Part shown: positions 55,617-63,768 of the stretch, in pieces
How the letters are laid out: the number at the start of each line of letters is the position of its first letter
How positions within the stretch are numbered: the first letter of the stretch is position 1
Source of the DNA: Paenibacillus marchantiophytorum
GTDB taxonomy: Bacteria > Bacillota > Bacilli > Paenibacillales > NBRC-103111
Direction of reading: 5' to 3'
Assembly (NCBI RefSeq): GCF_014640555.1
Contig: NZ_BMHE01000008.1
Location: 114,970-178,969, forward strand
Length of the DNA stretch: 64,000 nucleotides
The notes under the pieces: generated by a model
The model's database searches: none
Seen by the model: the letters and a program-made list of their open reading frames with translations, nothing else
What the model was told of the DNA's origin: nothing
Made by a program: the position numbers and the translations under genes

Positions 55617-55635
55617 GATAATGATAATCATTATC
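55617..55635. promoter_or_regulatory. Perfect Fur box
   Basis: GATAATGATAATCATTATC is the full 19-bp Fur consensus. It lies upstream of the small secreted protein gene (start 55465) and after the permease gene at 55830. The 364-bp gap 55466-55829 contains no other feature; it should repress the 55465-to-49557 unit when iron is plentiful. Confidence 0.9.
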
Positions 55636-55829
55636 AATCATGCTGTAAAAAAAAAGCTTCTGGCTTCGACACGTTGATCAGGCCAATAATCTGTGTCTCT
55701 TCACGGTGATCTCGTCGAAGATGTGTGCACCATCTATCGACAACCCTATCTTAGCTATGTGCCTCAAAATTTGTCAACCCTTTTTTTATCATTTCTTCTA
55801 AAAATTTCTTGCATCGGAAGTTTGGCTGC

Positions 55830-56813
55830 TCAACGTCCATAAACGCGATCGCTTTTTCTAAGCAAAAATATGAGAAAGGGACCTCCGATAACGGTCATAA
55901 TAATGGACGCAGGAATTTCCGCAGGTGCAAGGACCGTTCGGCCCAGCGTGTCCGCAGACAAAATAAGCAGCGCTCCGGCAAGCGCCGAGAACGGAATCAA
56001 TACTTTATGATTGGAACCGACCAGCAAACGGGCAATATGAGGCACCAGCAACCCGACGAACACAATCAAGCCTCCGATGGCCGTAGCAACCGCTGCCAAG
56101 AGAACGGCAATCATTGAAATCAACAGACGCGCTCTGGATACATGGAGTCCCACACTTTGGGCGGATTTATCCTGCAAAGCCAGCAAATTGCACCATGGAC
56201 TCGTGAGCCAAGCCAGCACGAAACCAACCACACCGTAGATCAGCATGATCCAGACATCTCCCCAATTTTTCATCGTAAAGATCGAGGTTACAGCCTGATT
56301 GATGCTGGTTACGGCGTAGCTGCCCCGGTAATTAAACGACTGCCCCAAGCCGCTGAAAGTGGCATTGATAGCAATGCCTACTAGAAGAATACGGATGGGA
56401 TTCAAGCCTGATTTCCACGCAAAAGAATAAACGAGAAAGCAAGCCAAAGCTCCCCCCACGCACGCCAATAGCGGCATCCAGAAAAATAGATTGGGAAAAA
56501 TCGAGACGACGAGAATGGAAACAAAGCCCGCTCCCGAAGAAATACCGATCACGCCTGCGTCCGCCAATGAACTGCGCATGACAGCTTGCAGCAGAACGCC
56601 GGAGACGGCTAACGCCGCCCCAACAAGCGAAGATACAATGATGCGGGGCAGCCTCAAATCTCTGATGACTTCTACCTGCTTGTTTGTTCCTGTAAATAAT
56701 CCTTGAATAAGTTCGATCCAGCTAACCTTAATGCTCCCCGTACAGACCGAGTAAATAAAAACGGCAATGAGAAGAACGATAACGCCCCAGATACTCCATA
56801 TTTTTTTATTCAT
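55830..56813 (-). CDS. FecCD-family heme/iron ABC permease (IsdF-like)
   Basis: 327 residues from the ATG at 56813 (GAAGGAAG upstream; a TTG at 56834 would overlap it). Multiple membrane helices, with the family motifs LRLPRIIVSSLVGAALAVSG, NPIRILLVGIAINATFSG, and GGLIVFVGLLVPHIARLL. It transports heme or ferric siderophore through the membrane. It follows the IsdE-like lipoprotein gene by 47 bp. No ATPase gene is in this unit, so it probably uses the ATPase encoded at 61980. Confidence 0.92.
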   Translation of the reverse strand: MNKKIWSIWGVIVLLIAVFIYSVCTGSIKVSWIELIQGLFTGTNKQVEVIRDLRLPRIIVSSLVGAALAVSGVLLQAVMRSSLADAGVIGISSGAGFVSILVVSIFPNLFFWMPLLACVGGALACFLVYSFAWKSGLNPIRILLVGIAINATFSGLGQSFNYRGSYAVTSINQAVTSIFTMKNWGDVWIMLIYGVVGFVLAWLTSPWCNLLALQDKSAQSVGLHVSRARLLISMIAVLLAAVATAIGGLIVFVGLLVPHIARLLVGSNHKVLIPFSALAGALLILSADTLGRTVLAPAEIPASIIMTVIGGPFLIFLLRKSDRVYGR

Positions 56814-56860
56814 AACAAGCAGCTTCCTTCGCAAGTTGTTCGCACTCTTTCATGCTCTGT

Positions 56861-57781
56861 TTAAGGGAACAGCATCTTAACCGTAGCATCGAGAGCTTCT
56901 CCTACAGCTAGATTCCCCGTCGTCGGAAATAAGTCTTCCGGCAAATCATACACCCTATCACTCTGCACCGCAGAAAAATGCTTCCATATGTCATTCTTCT
57001 TGAATTCCTTTTCGAACATCTTCACGACTTCTTCCGGCATGCCGTGGGCTGCGCGCAGAATCACATCGGGATTGGACTTCTGCAAATATTCGGTGTTGGA
57101 AGCCAAGTACTCCACCTTCTCGCCTTCCACGATATTTTTGCCGCCTGCCAGTCTGACCAGATCGCCGATATAGGAATTTTCCGTCGCCACCAGATAACTC
57201 CCTGGGACGCCAAGCAGTATAAGCACTTTCGGCTGCTTCTTTCCTGCAATTTGCTTCTGGATTTGTTCAACCTTGGCGTTGTTGCCATTCACCAGTGCGG
57301 CGGCCTGCTTCTCTTTCCCAAACCTGCTGCCAATATCCAGAATCGCCTTATTCATATGCTCCAGACTCGTAAAATCGAGAAAGCGGGCTGTGAGATTGGC
57401 ATTCTTAAAAACCGGAGCAAGATCGTATTCCAGCGTTGTCACCGACAACACATCCGTCGGCTCGAGCGACTTGACGATCTCCATATTCGGCGTCATCGGA
57501 TTGCCCACTTTCGTTACACCATCATAGCGCTTGGGCAAAGTCTTAACACTCGTGGGAACCCCGACTAGATCGAGATCGAGGGCGTCCATGAACTGCGTAA
57601 CCGCCACCGTTGTCGAGACGATTCGTGGAGATTTGCTCTCCATCGGTACTGACGTCTGAGTCGCCGTACCGCCGGAACCGGTATCCGTCGTGAGATTCCT
57701 CGCCGCATCGTTGCCGGAACAGCCTGACGCCAGAATGGCTATCGCTACTACGGAAACATTGAACCATCTAATCATGCGCAT
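56861..57781 (-). CDS. isdE: Heme-binding lipoprotein IsdE
   Basis: 306 residues with lipobox LASGC (cysteine 21). The body matches Staphylococcus IsdE closely by eye: LDLDLVGVPTS, TLPKRYDGVTKVGNPM and VLILLGVPGSYLVATENSYIG. The two heme ligands of IsdE are present: methionine in VGNPM (M96) and histidine in HGMPEEV (H246). It receives heme from NEAT proteins and passes it to the permease. It sits between the NEAT fusion gene (10 bp) and the permease gene. Confidence 0.92.
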   Translation of the reverse strand: MRMIRWFNVSVVAIAILASGCSGNDAARNLTTDTGSGGTATQTSVPMESKSPRIVSTTVAVTQFMDALDLDLVGVPTSVKTLPKRYDGVTKVGNPMTPNMEIVKSLEPTDVLSVTTLEYDLAPVFKNANLTARFLDFTSLEHMNKAILDIGSRFGKEKQAAALVNGNNAKVEQIQKQIAGKKQPKVLILLGVPGSYLVATENSYIGDLVRLAGGKNIVEGEKVEYLASNTEYLQKSNPDVILRAAHGMPEEVVKMFEKEFKKNDIWKHFSAVQSDRVYDLPEDLFPTTGNLAVGEALDATVKMLFP

Positions 57782-57791
57782 GCGAAAGAGA

Positions 57792-59609
57792 TCACTCCTT
57801 ACTCTTCTTTTGAACCAGTTTCATTACGAGGCTAACAGCTTCAGCTCTTGTCGCGCTTGCCTCGGGAGCGAACTCGTTGTGATTACGTCCGCTAATCATG
57901 CCCGATTCTGAGGCGGCGGCGACTTCAGCCTGTGCCCACTCGGGTATGAGCGCTGCATCAGAAAATAACGGCTTCGCATTGGCATCTGTTTTTAATTGCA
58001 GCGCTCGCACAACGATAACGGCTAATTCCGCACGTGTAATCGTGCGATTGGCACGAAAAGTCCCGTCTTCGTAACCGCCAAGCAACCCGGATTCCGTGGC
58101 GGAGCCCAGATCGGGCTTTGCCCATTCCGGAATGTTCTGGCTATCGGTAAAACTTAGCGGCTTGGACGCCGCTTTAAGCTTCAAGGCCCGGTTCAGGAGC
58201 ACGGCAAACTCCGCACGGTTGATTTCACCATCAGGATGAAACGTGCCGTCTTCGTACCCTTTCACGATTTCAAGATTGACAGCCTGCTCCACAGCAGCTT
58301 TAGCCCAATGATTCGTCATATCTTTCAGGCCGGAAAAAACCTTCTCATCCTGGACAGGCACAGGCCGGGGTTCCCCCGGAATAGCTTTGAGCGTTGCTGG
58401 ATCCAAAATCAGTTCCACATCATACTCGTGGTCATAAAGAAATGAGGAGCTGACCTGCCAATAAATCTTCACCCATCCCTGTACTTTAGCCTTCAGATCT
58501 GGGACTTCAAACTGCACGGTACGCGTATTGTTGAGCTCATCTGCTGCGATGATTTCCGGTGACGACAGATTGCCGGTTGTTCCCAGCTTGATGGCCGTAA
58601 TCTCCTTGCTCTGCTTCAGCGTAATCTGTACAACCATTTTGCCGTTCTTCACCAGCAGCCTGCCCGGGTTTATCACATAATCCTGCATGACGGAAACTTG
58701 TTCCGTATTGAACTTATGAAATTCGTAAGCCACGCTGTAGGTTCCGTCGGCAATCCCCTGAGGGTTCGTGGATACGGCTGATGCATGGATTGCCTTGCTG
58801 CTCCCTGTATCAGGCTCTAGTGCATAAACCGCCTGGTTTTGAACGGAGGCAAGCAAAGCGACCATCAGCACCGATGCGCTTGACGTGATTTTGATTGGTT
58901 TTCTATGACGCCGTTTGCCTCTTATCAAGTATATGATCGTTACGCCGGATAAAAGGAATAAGCCGGCGAGCATAGCGATCGGGGCATCATCGCCGGTTTG
59001 CGGATTTACGACCGTCTTCTGCTGTCCGGTATTTACGGTCATTTGGGTTATGCTGGAAGAAGGCTTAGCTAACGGGCTTGTACCTGCTGAACCCACTGCT
59101 GCAGTGCTGCCCCCAGCTTCTTGCGCCTTCCCGGCCCCCTGGACGCCTCCCGTTGGTTTAAGCGACTTAAGATCAAACAGAAACCGGATCGTGTAATCGT
59201 GATCATAGTCGATATCCGGTACAGTGACATGAATTTTGGCTAGCAGCGGTTTATTCAGATTCTCGATCTGGAAACGAGTTACGCGAGTATCCTCCGTTTT
59301 GTCGCTTGCAACGACTTCCGCACTTGGAAAATCACTACCGATTGCGGTTTTGAAAATTGTGATCCACTTGCTGTGATTCATTTGAAGCTCAGCCGTCACC
59401 GCCCCGTTTTTAACTTGCAAGACAGCGGGCTTTTCAAAATAATCGTTCGCCATTGAAGCTGAATCGTTCTCCGCTTTCGTGATCAGATAATCGATCTTGT
59501 AGGTACCATCTGACAAATCGGATGCAGCAAGGATCTTCGCTGGACTAAATAATTGCAGCTGACCTAACAAGGCTAGCGCAACAACGGGCAATACGAACTT
59601 TATCTTCAT
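57792..59609 (-). CDS. Fusion of a sortase-B-anchored NEAT protein (IsdC-like) and a NEAT-SLH protein
   Basis: 605 residues in one frame. In order: signal peptide (1-29); NEAT 1 (about 34-150) with the lip SASMANDYF and heme motif YDHDY (135-139); a Gly/Ala/Ser linker; sortase B signal NPQTG (202-206), hydrophobic helix (209-229) and basic tail RGKRRHRK (230-237), which is exactly how an IsdC protein ends; then, with no stop, a second signal-peptide-like segment (238-263: KPIK, SSASVLMVALLASVQ, AVYA), NEAT 2 (about 285-403, YDHEY at 392-396) and three SLH modules (about 425-605). The second half has no start codon or ribosome site of its own before its hydrophobic segment. Cutting by sortase B at T-G and by signal peptidase after VYA would yield two proteins, one in the wall and one on the secondary polymer. 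A Fur box precedes the gene. A sequencing frameshift is the main alternative. Confidence 0.85.
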   Translation of the reverse strand: MKIKFVLPVVALALLGQLQLFSPAKILAASDLSDGTYKIDYLITKAENDSASMANDYFEKPAVLQVKNGAVTAELQMNHSKWITIFKTAIGSDFPSAEVVASDKTEDTRVTRFQIENLNKPLLAKIHVTVPDIDYDHDYTIRFLFDLKSLKPTGGVQGAGKAQEAGGSTAAVGSAGTSPLAKPSSSITQMTVNTGQQKTVVNPQTGDDAPIAMLAGLFLLSGVTIIYLIRGKRRHRKPIKITSSASVLMVALLASVQNQAVYALEPDTGSSKAIHASAVSTNPQGIADGTYSVAYEFHKFNTEQVSVMQDYVINPGRLLVKNGKMVVQITLKQSKEITAIKLGTTGNLSSPEIIAADELNNTRTVQFEVPDLKAKVQGWVKIYWQVSSSFLYDHEYDVELILDPATLKAIPGEPRPVPVQDEKVFSGLKDMTNHWAKAAVEQAVNLEIVKGYEDGTFHPDGEINRAEFAVLLNRALKLKAASKPLSFTDSQNIPEWAKPDLGSATESGLLGGYEDGTFRANRTITRAELAVIVVRALQLKTDANAKPLFSDAALIPEWAQAEVAAASESGMISGRNHNEFAPEASATRAEAVSLVMKLVQKKSKE

Positions 59610-59649
59610 GGTTGGGCATTTCCTCCTTTGAATGTTTCAACAAAAAAAG

Positions 59650-59668
59650 ACAATGATTATCATTCTCA
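59650..59668 (-). promoter_or_regulatory. Fur box of the NEAT fusion/isdE unit
   Basis: GACAATGATTATCATTCTC, containing TGATTATCATTCTCA (close to the 7-1-7 consensus). It lies about 45 bp upstream of the fusion gene start. Confidence 0.8.
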
Positions 59669-59913
59669 ATTAAAATTGAAAAAAAATGATGAATTCTCAT
59701 CCTGTAACAACCCGCTTTTAGGTATTTCCCCCTTCGATTCCTCCTTCGATTGGGAAATATTTATATTTTACTGTTGAATTTTACCAATGCGTTGATAATA
59801 GCTTACTATTTTGAAAGATGTCAACCCTATTTTTCGAGACTGTCGTACAAAGCGAATAAATCTCAATAAAAATGAATGTCTCTGTCATCTGGTTAATTCT
59901 CCCAAAATAAGTA

Positions 59914-59970
59914 TTGACAATGAGATTGATTCTCAATTAAAGTTAATAGTCAGAATGAGAATCATTATCT
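59914..59970 (+). promoter_or_regulatory. Promoter with two Fur boxes, plus-strand heme uptake unit
   Basis: TTGACA at 59914-59919 and TAAAGT at 59938-59943 (18-bp spacing) form a plausible sigma-A promoter. One Fur box, TGAGATTGATTCTCA (59921-59935), fills the spacer and a second, TGAGAATCATTATCT (59956-59970), lies just past the start. The 430-bp divergent gap 59610-60039 thus holds control for both units. Confidence 0.85.
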
Positions 59971-60039
59971 TAATTTGCTCAAGATTGGCTCTCACATTAT
60001 CCCGTTGTACTTTGTACGAATTACTGGAGAAGGAGCATC

Positions 60040-60981
60040 ATGATGAAAAAGGCGTTTTTATGGCCCTTAGCAGCACTTCTACTGCTGGCTGGATGCAGCC
60101 AACCCGCAGGTCAATCCATTTCGACGACTGCCTCGCAGACTGGGAGTATCCAAGACTTTGCCGGAAGAAACATCGTCTTTTCCAAAGTCCCTCAACGAAT
60201 CGCCACGCTGAGCAACGGTGAATTGGATATCGTCTATGCCTTGGGGAGCGAAGTTGTCGGCAGACCAACATCCACCTCGCCCGTATGGGTGAAGGAAGCC
60301 GAAAAAGCTTTGCAGATCGGATCCGCCCATGGCATTGATTTGGAGAAGATCGCTCTCCTCAGCCCGGATGTTATCTTCGGCAACCAGCCGCTGAACAGCA
60401 AGGATATTCCTTCCCTCGAGGCTCTTGGCAGCAAAGTTGTCCTGTCTTCCGCCAATTCCATCGAAGACATTAAGAAACAAATCCAGCTTGTCGGCCAGGT
60501 TTTGCAAAAACAAGCGAAAGCTGCGGAACTTGTCAGCACGCTTAACGAGAAGCTGCGATCCTATACATCCGATGGCGGCACTTCCAAACCGAGAGTACTG
60601 CTCGTTTACGGTGCCCCCGGGACCTATATGGCTGCGCTCAACAATTCACTAAGTGGGGACATTCTGACTAAAGCTGGCGGAGAAAACATTGCCGCCGATT
60701 ATCCGAAGTTGGAAAGCTACCCGCAATACGCACAGTTAAACACGGAGAAAATTGTGAAATCCGATCCCCAGCTTATTTTGCTGATGAGCCATACAAGCCC
60801 GGATCAAGTGAAGGATGGCTTTATGAAAGAAATGTCGCAAAACAGTGCCTGGAGCTCGTTGGATGCCGTGAAGCAAAACCGGGTGGAAGTGCTTCCCGCC
60901 GACCTTTTCGGTTCTAATCCGGGCACGCGCGTAACCGAGTCGCTGGATATCCTGCATAAGCTCCTGCTTGCGGTGAAGTAG
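60040..60981 (+). CDS. Heme/iron ABC substrate-binding lipoprotein (FecB/BtuF type)
   Basis: 313 residues with a signal peptide and lipobox LLAGC (cysteine 19). AGGAG precedes ATGATG at 60040, so the true start could be either methionine. The fold is the two-lobed helical-backbone type (RNIVFSKVPQRIATLSNGELD...DLFGSNPGTRV). It is related to IsdE but lacks the VGNPM and HGMPEE ligand motifs, so its ligand may be heme or a siderophore. It is first of the three-gene plus-strand unit. Confidence 0.88.
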   Translation: MMKKAFLWPLAALLLLAGCSQPAGQSISTTASQTGSIQDFAGRNIVFSKVPQRIATLSNGELDIVYALGSEVVGRPTSTSPVWVKEAEKALQIGSAHGIDLEKIALLSPDVIFGNQPLNSKDIPSLEALGSKVVLSSANSIEDIKKQIQLVGQVLQKQAKAAELVSTLNEKLRSYTSDGGTSKPRVLLVYGAPGTYMAALNNSLSGDILTKAGGENIAADYPKLESYPQYAQLNTEKIVKSDPQLILLMSHTSPDQVKDGFMKEMSQNSAWSSLDAVKQNRVEVLPADLFGSNPGTRVTESLDILHKLLLAVK

Positions 60982-60984
60982 CCT

Positions 60985-61983
60985 ATGAACTTGCAGCAGC
61001 GCAGCTTTCGCCGAAAATGGGGATACGTTCTTGCTCCCTTTCTCCTGCTTGCCGTTACGTTCTATGGCTTGACCAGCGGCTCGGTCCCCCTAACACTCCA
61101 TGACATCTGGCAGGTATTCACCTCTACCGGCGAGCCGCTTCATCATAAAATCGTGATGAACCTTCGGCTTCCCAGGGTTCTGATCGGGCTGTTGGTCGGT
61201 GCCTGCTTGGCAGCCTCGGGCGCTCTTCTGCAAGGCGTTATGAAAAATCCGTTGGCTGATCCCGGCATCATCGGCGTATCCGCCGGCGGCGGACTGGCGG
61301 CCATTCTGTCGATGATCGTGTTTCCACAGTTCAGTTTCCTTCTGCCGGTACTGGCTTTTGCCGGTTCTTTCATTACTTCGGTTTGCATCTATTTCCTGGC
61401 TTGGAGCAAAGGCTCTTCACCGCTCAAAATTGTGCTGGCTGGCGTCGCCATCAATGCCTTGATCGGTGCTGCGACCAATGGATTCATGGTCATTTACAGC
61501 GATAGAGTGCAGGCTGTCCTCCCGTGGCTCTCCGGCGGGCTCAGCGGCAGAAGCTGGTATCACTTATCGTTCATGGCGCCTTACGCCCTGACAGGGCTGG
61601 TTCTGACCTTTTTTGCGATCAAACCCGCCAATCTGCTCATGCTGGGAGAGCATACGTCCAAACTTCTCGGACAGAAAGTCGAGCTGCAGCGCTTCCTCCT
61701 GATTCTGCTCTCCTCCTTATTAGCGGGAGCCGCCGTCAGCGTCGCCGGTTTGGTCGGCTTTGTCGGACTGGTGGTCCCGCACGCCGTACGGCTGATGGTC
61801 GGAGACGATTACCGCTTTCTATTGCCGTTATCCATTGCGGGCGGAGCAGTGCTCGTCGTCTTCGCCGACACCATAGCGCGCTCCGCTTTCGATCCGATCG
61901 AGCTTCCTGTCGGTATTTTGCTCGCTGCGCTAGGTGCGCCATTCTTTTTATACTTGCTCAAGAAAAGGAGGATGGCAGGATGA
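60985..61983 (+). CDS. FecCD-family heme/iron ABC permease
   Basis: 332 residues. The ATG is 3 bp after the binding protein stop. Family motifs: [34 protein letters not shown], and [19 protein letters not shown], with about nine helices. It is a paralogue of the permease at 55830. Its stop overlaps the ATPase start (ATGA at 61980-61983), which couples their translation. Confidence 0.93.
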   Translation: MNLQQRSFRRKWGYVLAPFLLLAVTFYGLTSGSVPLTLHDIWQVFTSTGEPLHHKIVMNLRLPRVLIGLLVGACLAASGALLQGVMKNPLADPGIIGVSAGGGLAAILSMIVFPQFSFLLPVLAFAGSFITSVCIYFLAWSKGSSPLKIVLAGVAINALIGAATNGFMVIYSDRVQAVLPWLSGGLSGRSWYHLSFMAPYALTGLVLTFFAIKPANLLMLGEHTSKLLGQKVELQRFLLILLSSLLAGAAVSVAGLVGFVGLVVPHAVRLMVGDDYRFLLPLSIAGGAVLVVFADTIARSAFDPIELPVGILLAALGAPFFLYLLKKRRMAG

Positions 61984-63113
61984 GTGCTATCGAAGCGAAC
62001 CACATCGAGCTGAGCCTGGGAGCCTTTGGTCTGCACGACCTGTCTGTTTCGTTTCCGCCTGGCGTCATGACAGCCATCGTCGGCCCGAACGGTTCGGGCA
62101 AGTCGACGCTGCTGAGCATCATCGCCCGCTTGCAGCAGCCCGACGGCGGTAGCGTCACCGTGTCTGGACGACCGGTCGAATCCTACAGCGCCTCTCAGTT
62201 CGCCCAAACCTTAGCTATGCTGATCCAGTCCAAAGATCAACTTCCCGAGCTAACTGTCCGAGAACTCGTTACTTATGGACGCGCACCCTACAAACGAATA
62301 TTTGACCGTCTGAGTGCAGATGATCATGACACCGTAAACTGGGCGCTGCAAATGACGGGGACTTCCAGACATAGTGACCGGATGTTTCATACTTTATCAG
62401 GAGGTGAGCAGCAAAAAGTACGCATTGCCATGGCCTTAGCGCAAAAAACATCGATTCTCCTGCTGGATGAGCCGACGACTTACCTCGATATTGCCCATCA
62501 GCTGGAAGTGATGGATATGCTGCAGGCCATCAACCAGGAGTATCGACTCACGATTGTCATGGTGCTTCACGATCTACAGCAAGCAGCCGCATACTGTCAT
62601 CATATGATTGCCATGAAGCGTGGCCAAGTCGTTGCATCCGGTCAACCAAAATCATTATTAACAGACCGGTTTTTACAAGACGTATATCACATTGAGGCCA
62701 AGGTCAGATTCGAAGACGACTACCCTGTCATTATCCCAATGAAGGCTACATACAAACCTAAGGAGGATTTATCCATGATTATTGTAACGAACACTTCGCA
62801 CATCACCAAAGGCGAGGCCCACAAACTGATCGAGCGCTTTGATAAAATCGGTAAAGTCGAATATATGGAAGGCTTTCTCGGACTGGAGGTCCATTTGACG
62901 GAAAATATCAAAGAGTATGATGAAGTGAGTGTGGTAACCCGTTGGCGTTCCAAAGAAGATTTCAACGCGTGGACCAAAAGCGAGGCTTTCCGTGAATCCC
63001 ATGCCCATGGAGGGACACCATCGTATATCATCTCGAACAAAATATCCTTCTATGATGTGAAAATTGTTCGTCAGCCTCTTCAAGCGGAAGATGCGTCGGC
63101 AACCGCAAGTTAA
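61980..63113 (+). CDS. Fusion of heme/iron ABC ATPase (FepC/HmuV type) and IsdG-type heme mono-oxygenase
   Basis: 377 residues in one uninterrupted frame. Residues 1-260: ATPase with Walker [10 protein letters not shown] (35-43), LSGGEQQK (139-146), Walker B ILLLDEP (159-165) and switch H197. Residues 266-377: an IsdG/IsdI domain (112 residues, the family's full length) with the catalytic triad at exact family spacing: N6 (VTN), W66 (FNAWTKS) and H76 (RESHAH), numbered from its own methionine. IsdG enzymes cleave heme to release iron. The join has no stop codon, but AAGGAGG stands 8 nt before the IsdG methionine (62775), so free IsdG may also be made. This puts heme destruction at the transporter's cytoplasmic face. 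It is the last gene of the Fur-controlled plus-strand unit, before a strong terminator. Confidence 0.93.
   Translation: MSAIEANHIELSLGAFGLHDLSVSFPPGVMTAIVGPNGSGKSTLLSIIARLQQPDGGSVTVSGRPVESYSASQFAQTLAMLIQSKDQLPELTVRELVTYGRAPYKRIFDRLSADDHDTVNWALQMTGTSRHSDRMFHTLSGGEQQKVRIAMALAQKTSILLLDEPTTYLDIAHQLEVMDMLQAINQEYRLTIVMVLHDLQQAAAYCHHMIAMKRGQVVASGQPKSLLTDRFLQDVYHIEAKVRFEDDYPVIIPMKATYKPKEDLSMIIVTNTSHITKGEAHKLIERFDKIGKVEYMEGFLGLEVHLTENIKEYDEVSVVTRWRSKEDFNAWTKSEAFRESHAHGGTPSYIISNKISFYDVKIVRQPLQAEDASATAS
62760..62777 (+). promoter_or_regulatory. Strong internal ribosome binding site inside the ATPase-IsdG fusion
   Basis: AAGGAGG (62760-62766), then 8 nt, then ATG (62775-62777). The ribosome site is itself read as Lys-Glu-Asp of the linker. 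It is a better site than that of most genes in the window and should allow a 112-residue free IsdG to be translated. Confidence 0.8.
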
Positions 63114-63140
63114 TGCTACCCTTGCATGAATAAATATAGG

Positions 63141-63175
63141 AGTTAAGCCGCGTTGCTTGCGGTTTAACTTTTTTT
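63141..63175 (+). terminator. Intrinsic terminator of the plus-strand heme unit
   Basis: AGTTAAGCCGC and GCGGTTTAACT (11 bp with one G-T pair, 7-nt loop) followed by TTTTTTT, 27 bp after the fusion gene stop. Confidence 0.92.
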
Positions 63176-63237
63176 CAAATTAATCCGAATAAGAGCTTTG
63201 TTGCAGCACCATATGTTAATTGAGTTACAGATGAGTT

Positions 63238-63685
63238 TGTAGGCGTTAGTAAAAAGCATTTATCCAGTGCCGTCATATCACGATTTTCAGATAACATGAA
63301 ATCAATCGTTTTCCCCATAGAATCAACTGCCCGATATAAATACTTCCATTGACCTTTGACTTTGATGTAGGTTTCGTCCGTACGCCACGAATCGTTTGAG
63401 GGTTTCAAATAGCTGCGGATTCGTTTATCTATTTCGGGTCCACGCTCATGGACCCATCTCATGATCGTTGTATGGGATATCTTTAACCCTTGCTCGCTCA
63501 TCATTTCTACGATGTCTCGATAGCTTAAACTATATTTTAAATACCATCTCACGGTTAGTAAAATGATTGCTGATTCATATTGCTTTCATTTAAATAAATC
63601 CAATTTGATTTCCAAAGTAAGTTGCTCCATCCCATGACTTCATTATCGATTACGTTATCATGAATTAGAGCTTTGCACCACAACC
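63238..63685 (-). mobile_element. Dead IS6 copy (5' part only, with a nonsense codon)
   Basis: The left end GGTTGTGGTGCAAAG (reversed, ending at 63685) and the leader match the other copies. The transposase reads MEQLTLEIKLDLFK then a stop (TGG to TGA at codon 15), then continues YESAIILLTVRWYLKYS...RTDETYIKVKGQW...ENRDM and diverges near 63240. The second aspartate and the glutamate are missing. Confidence 0.8.
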
Positions 63686-63768
63686 TTCTAAGCCGACTGT
63701 CACAAATGAAGATTTCTCGTTTGAACGAAGTCATCATTTCCTTCTCACCAATATAAGAGGCATCCCTC

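Noticed and set aside
61524..61979. Upstream extension of the ATPase-IsdG frame into the permease gene
   Set aside because: This part is the out-of-frame shadow of the permease; the ATPase begins at the ATGA overlap at 61980.
63175..63237. A possible second IS end (TATGGTGCTGCAACAAAGCTC on the minus strand) where the dead IS6 copy breaks off
   Set aside because: Only a partial likeness to the IS6 termini seen elsewhere; too short to call.
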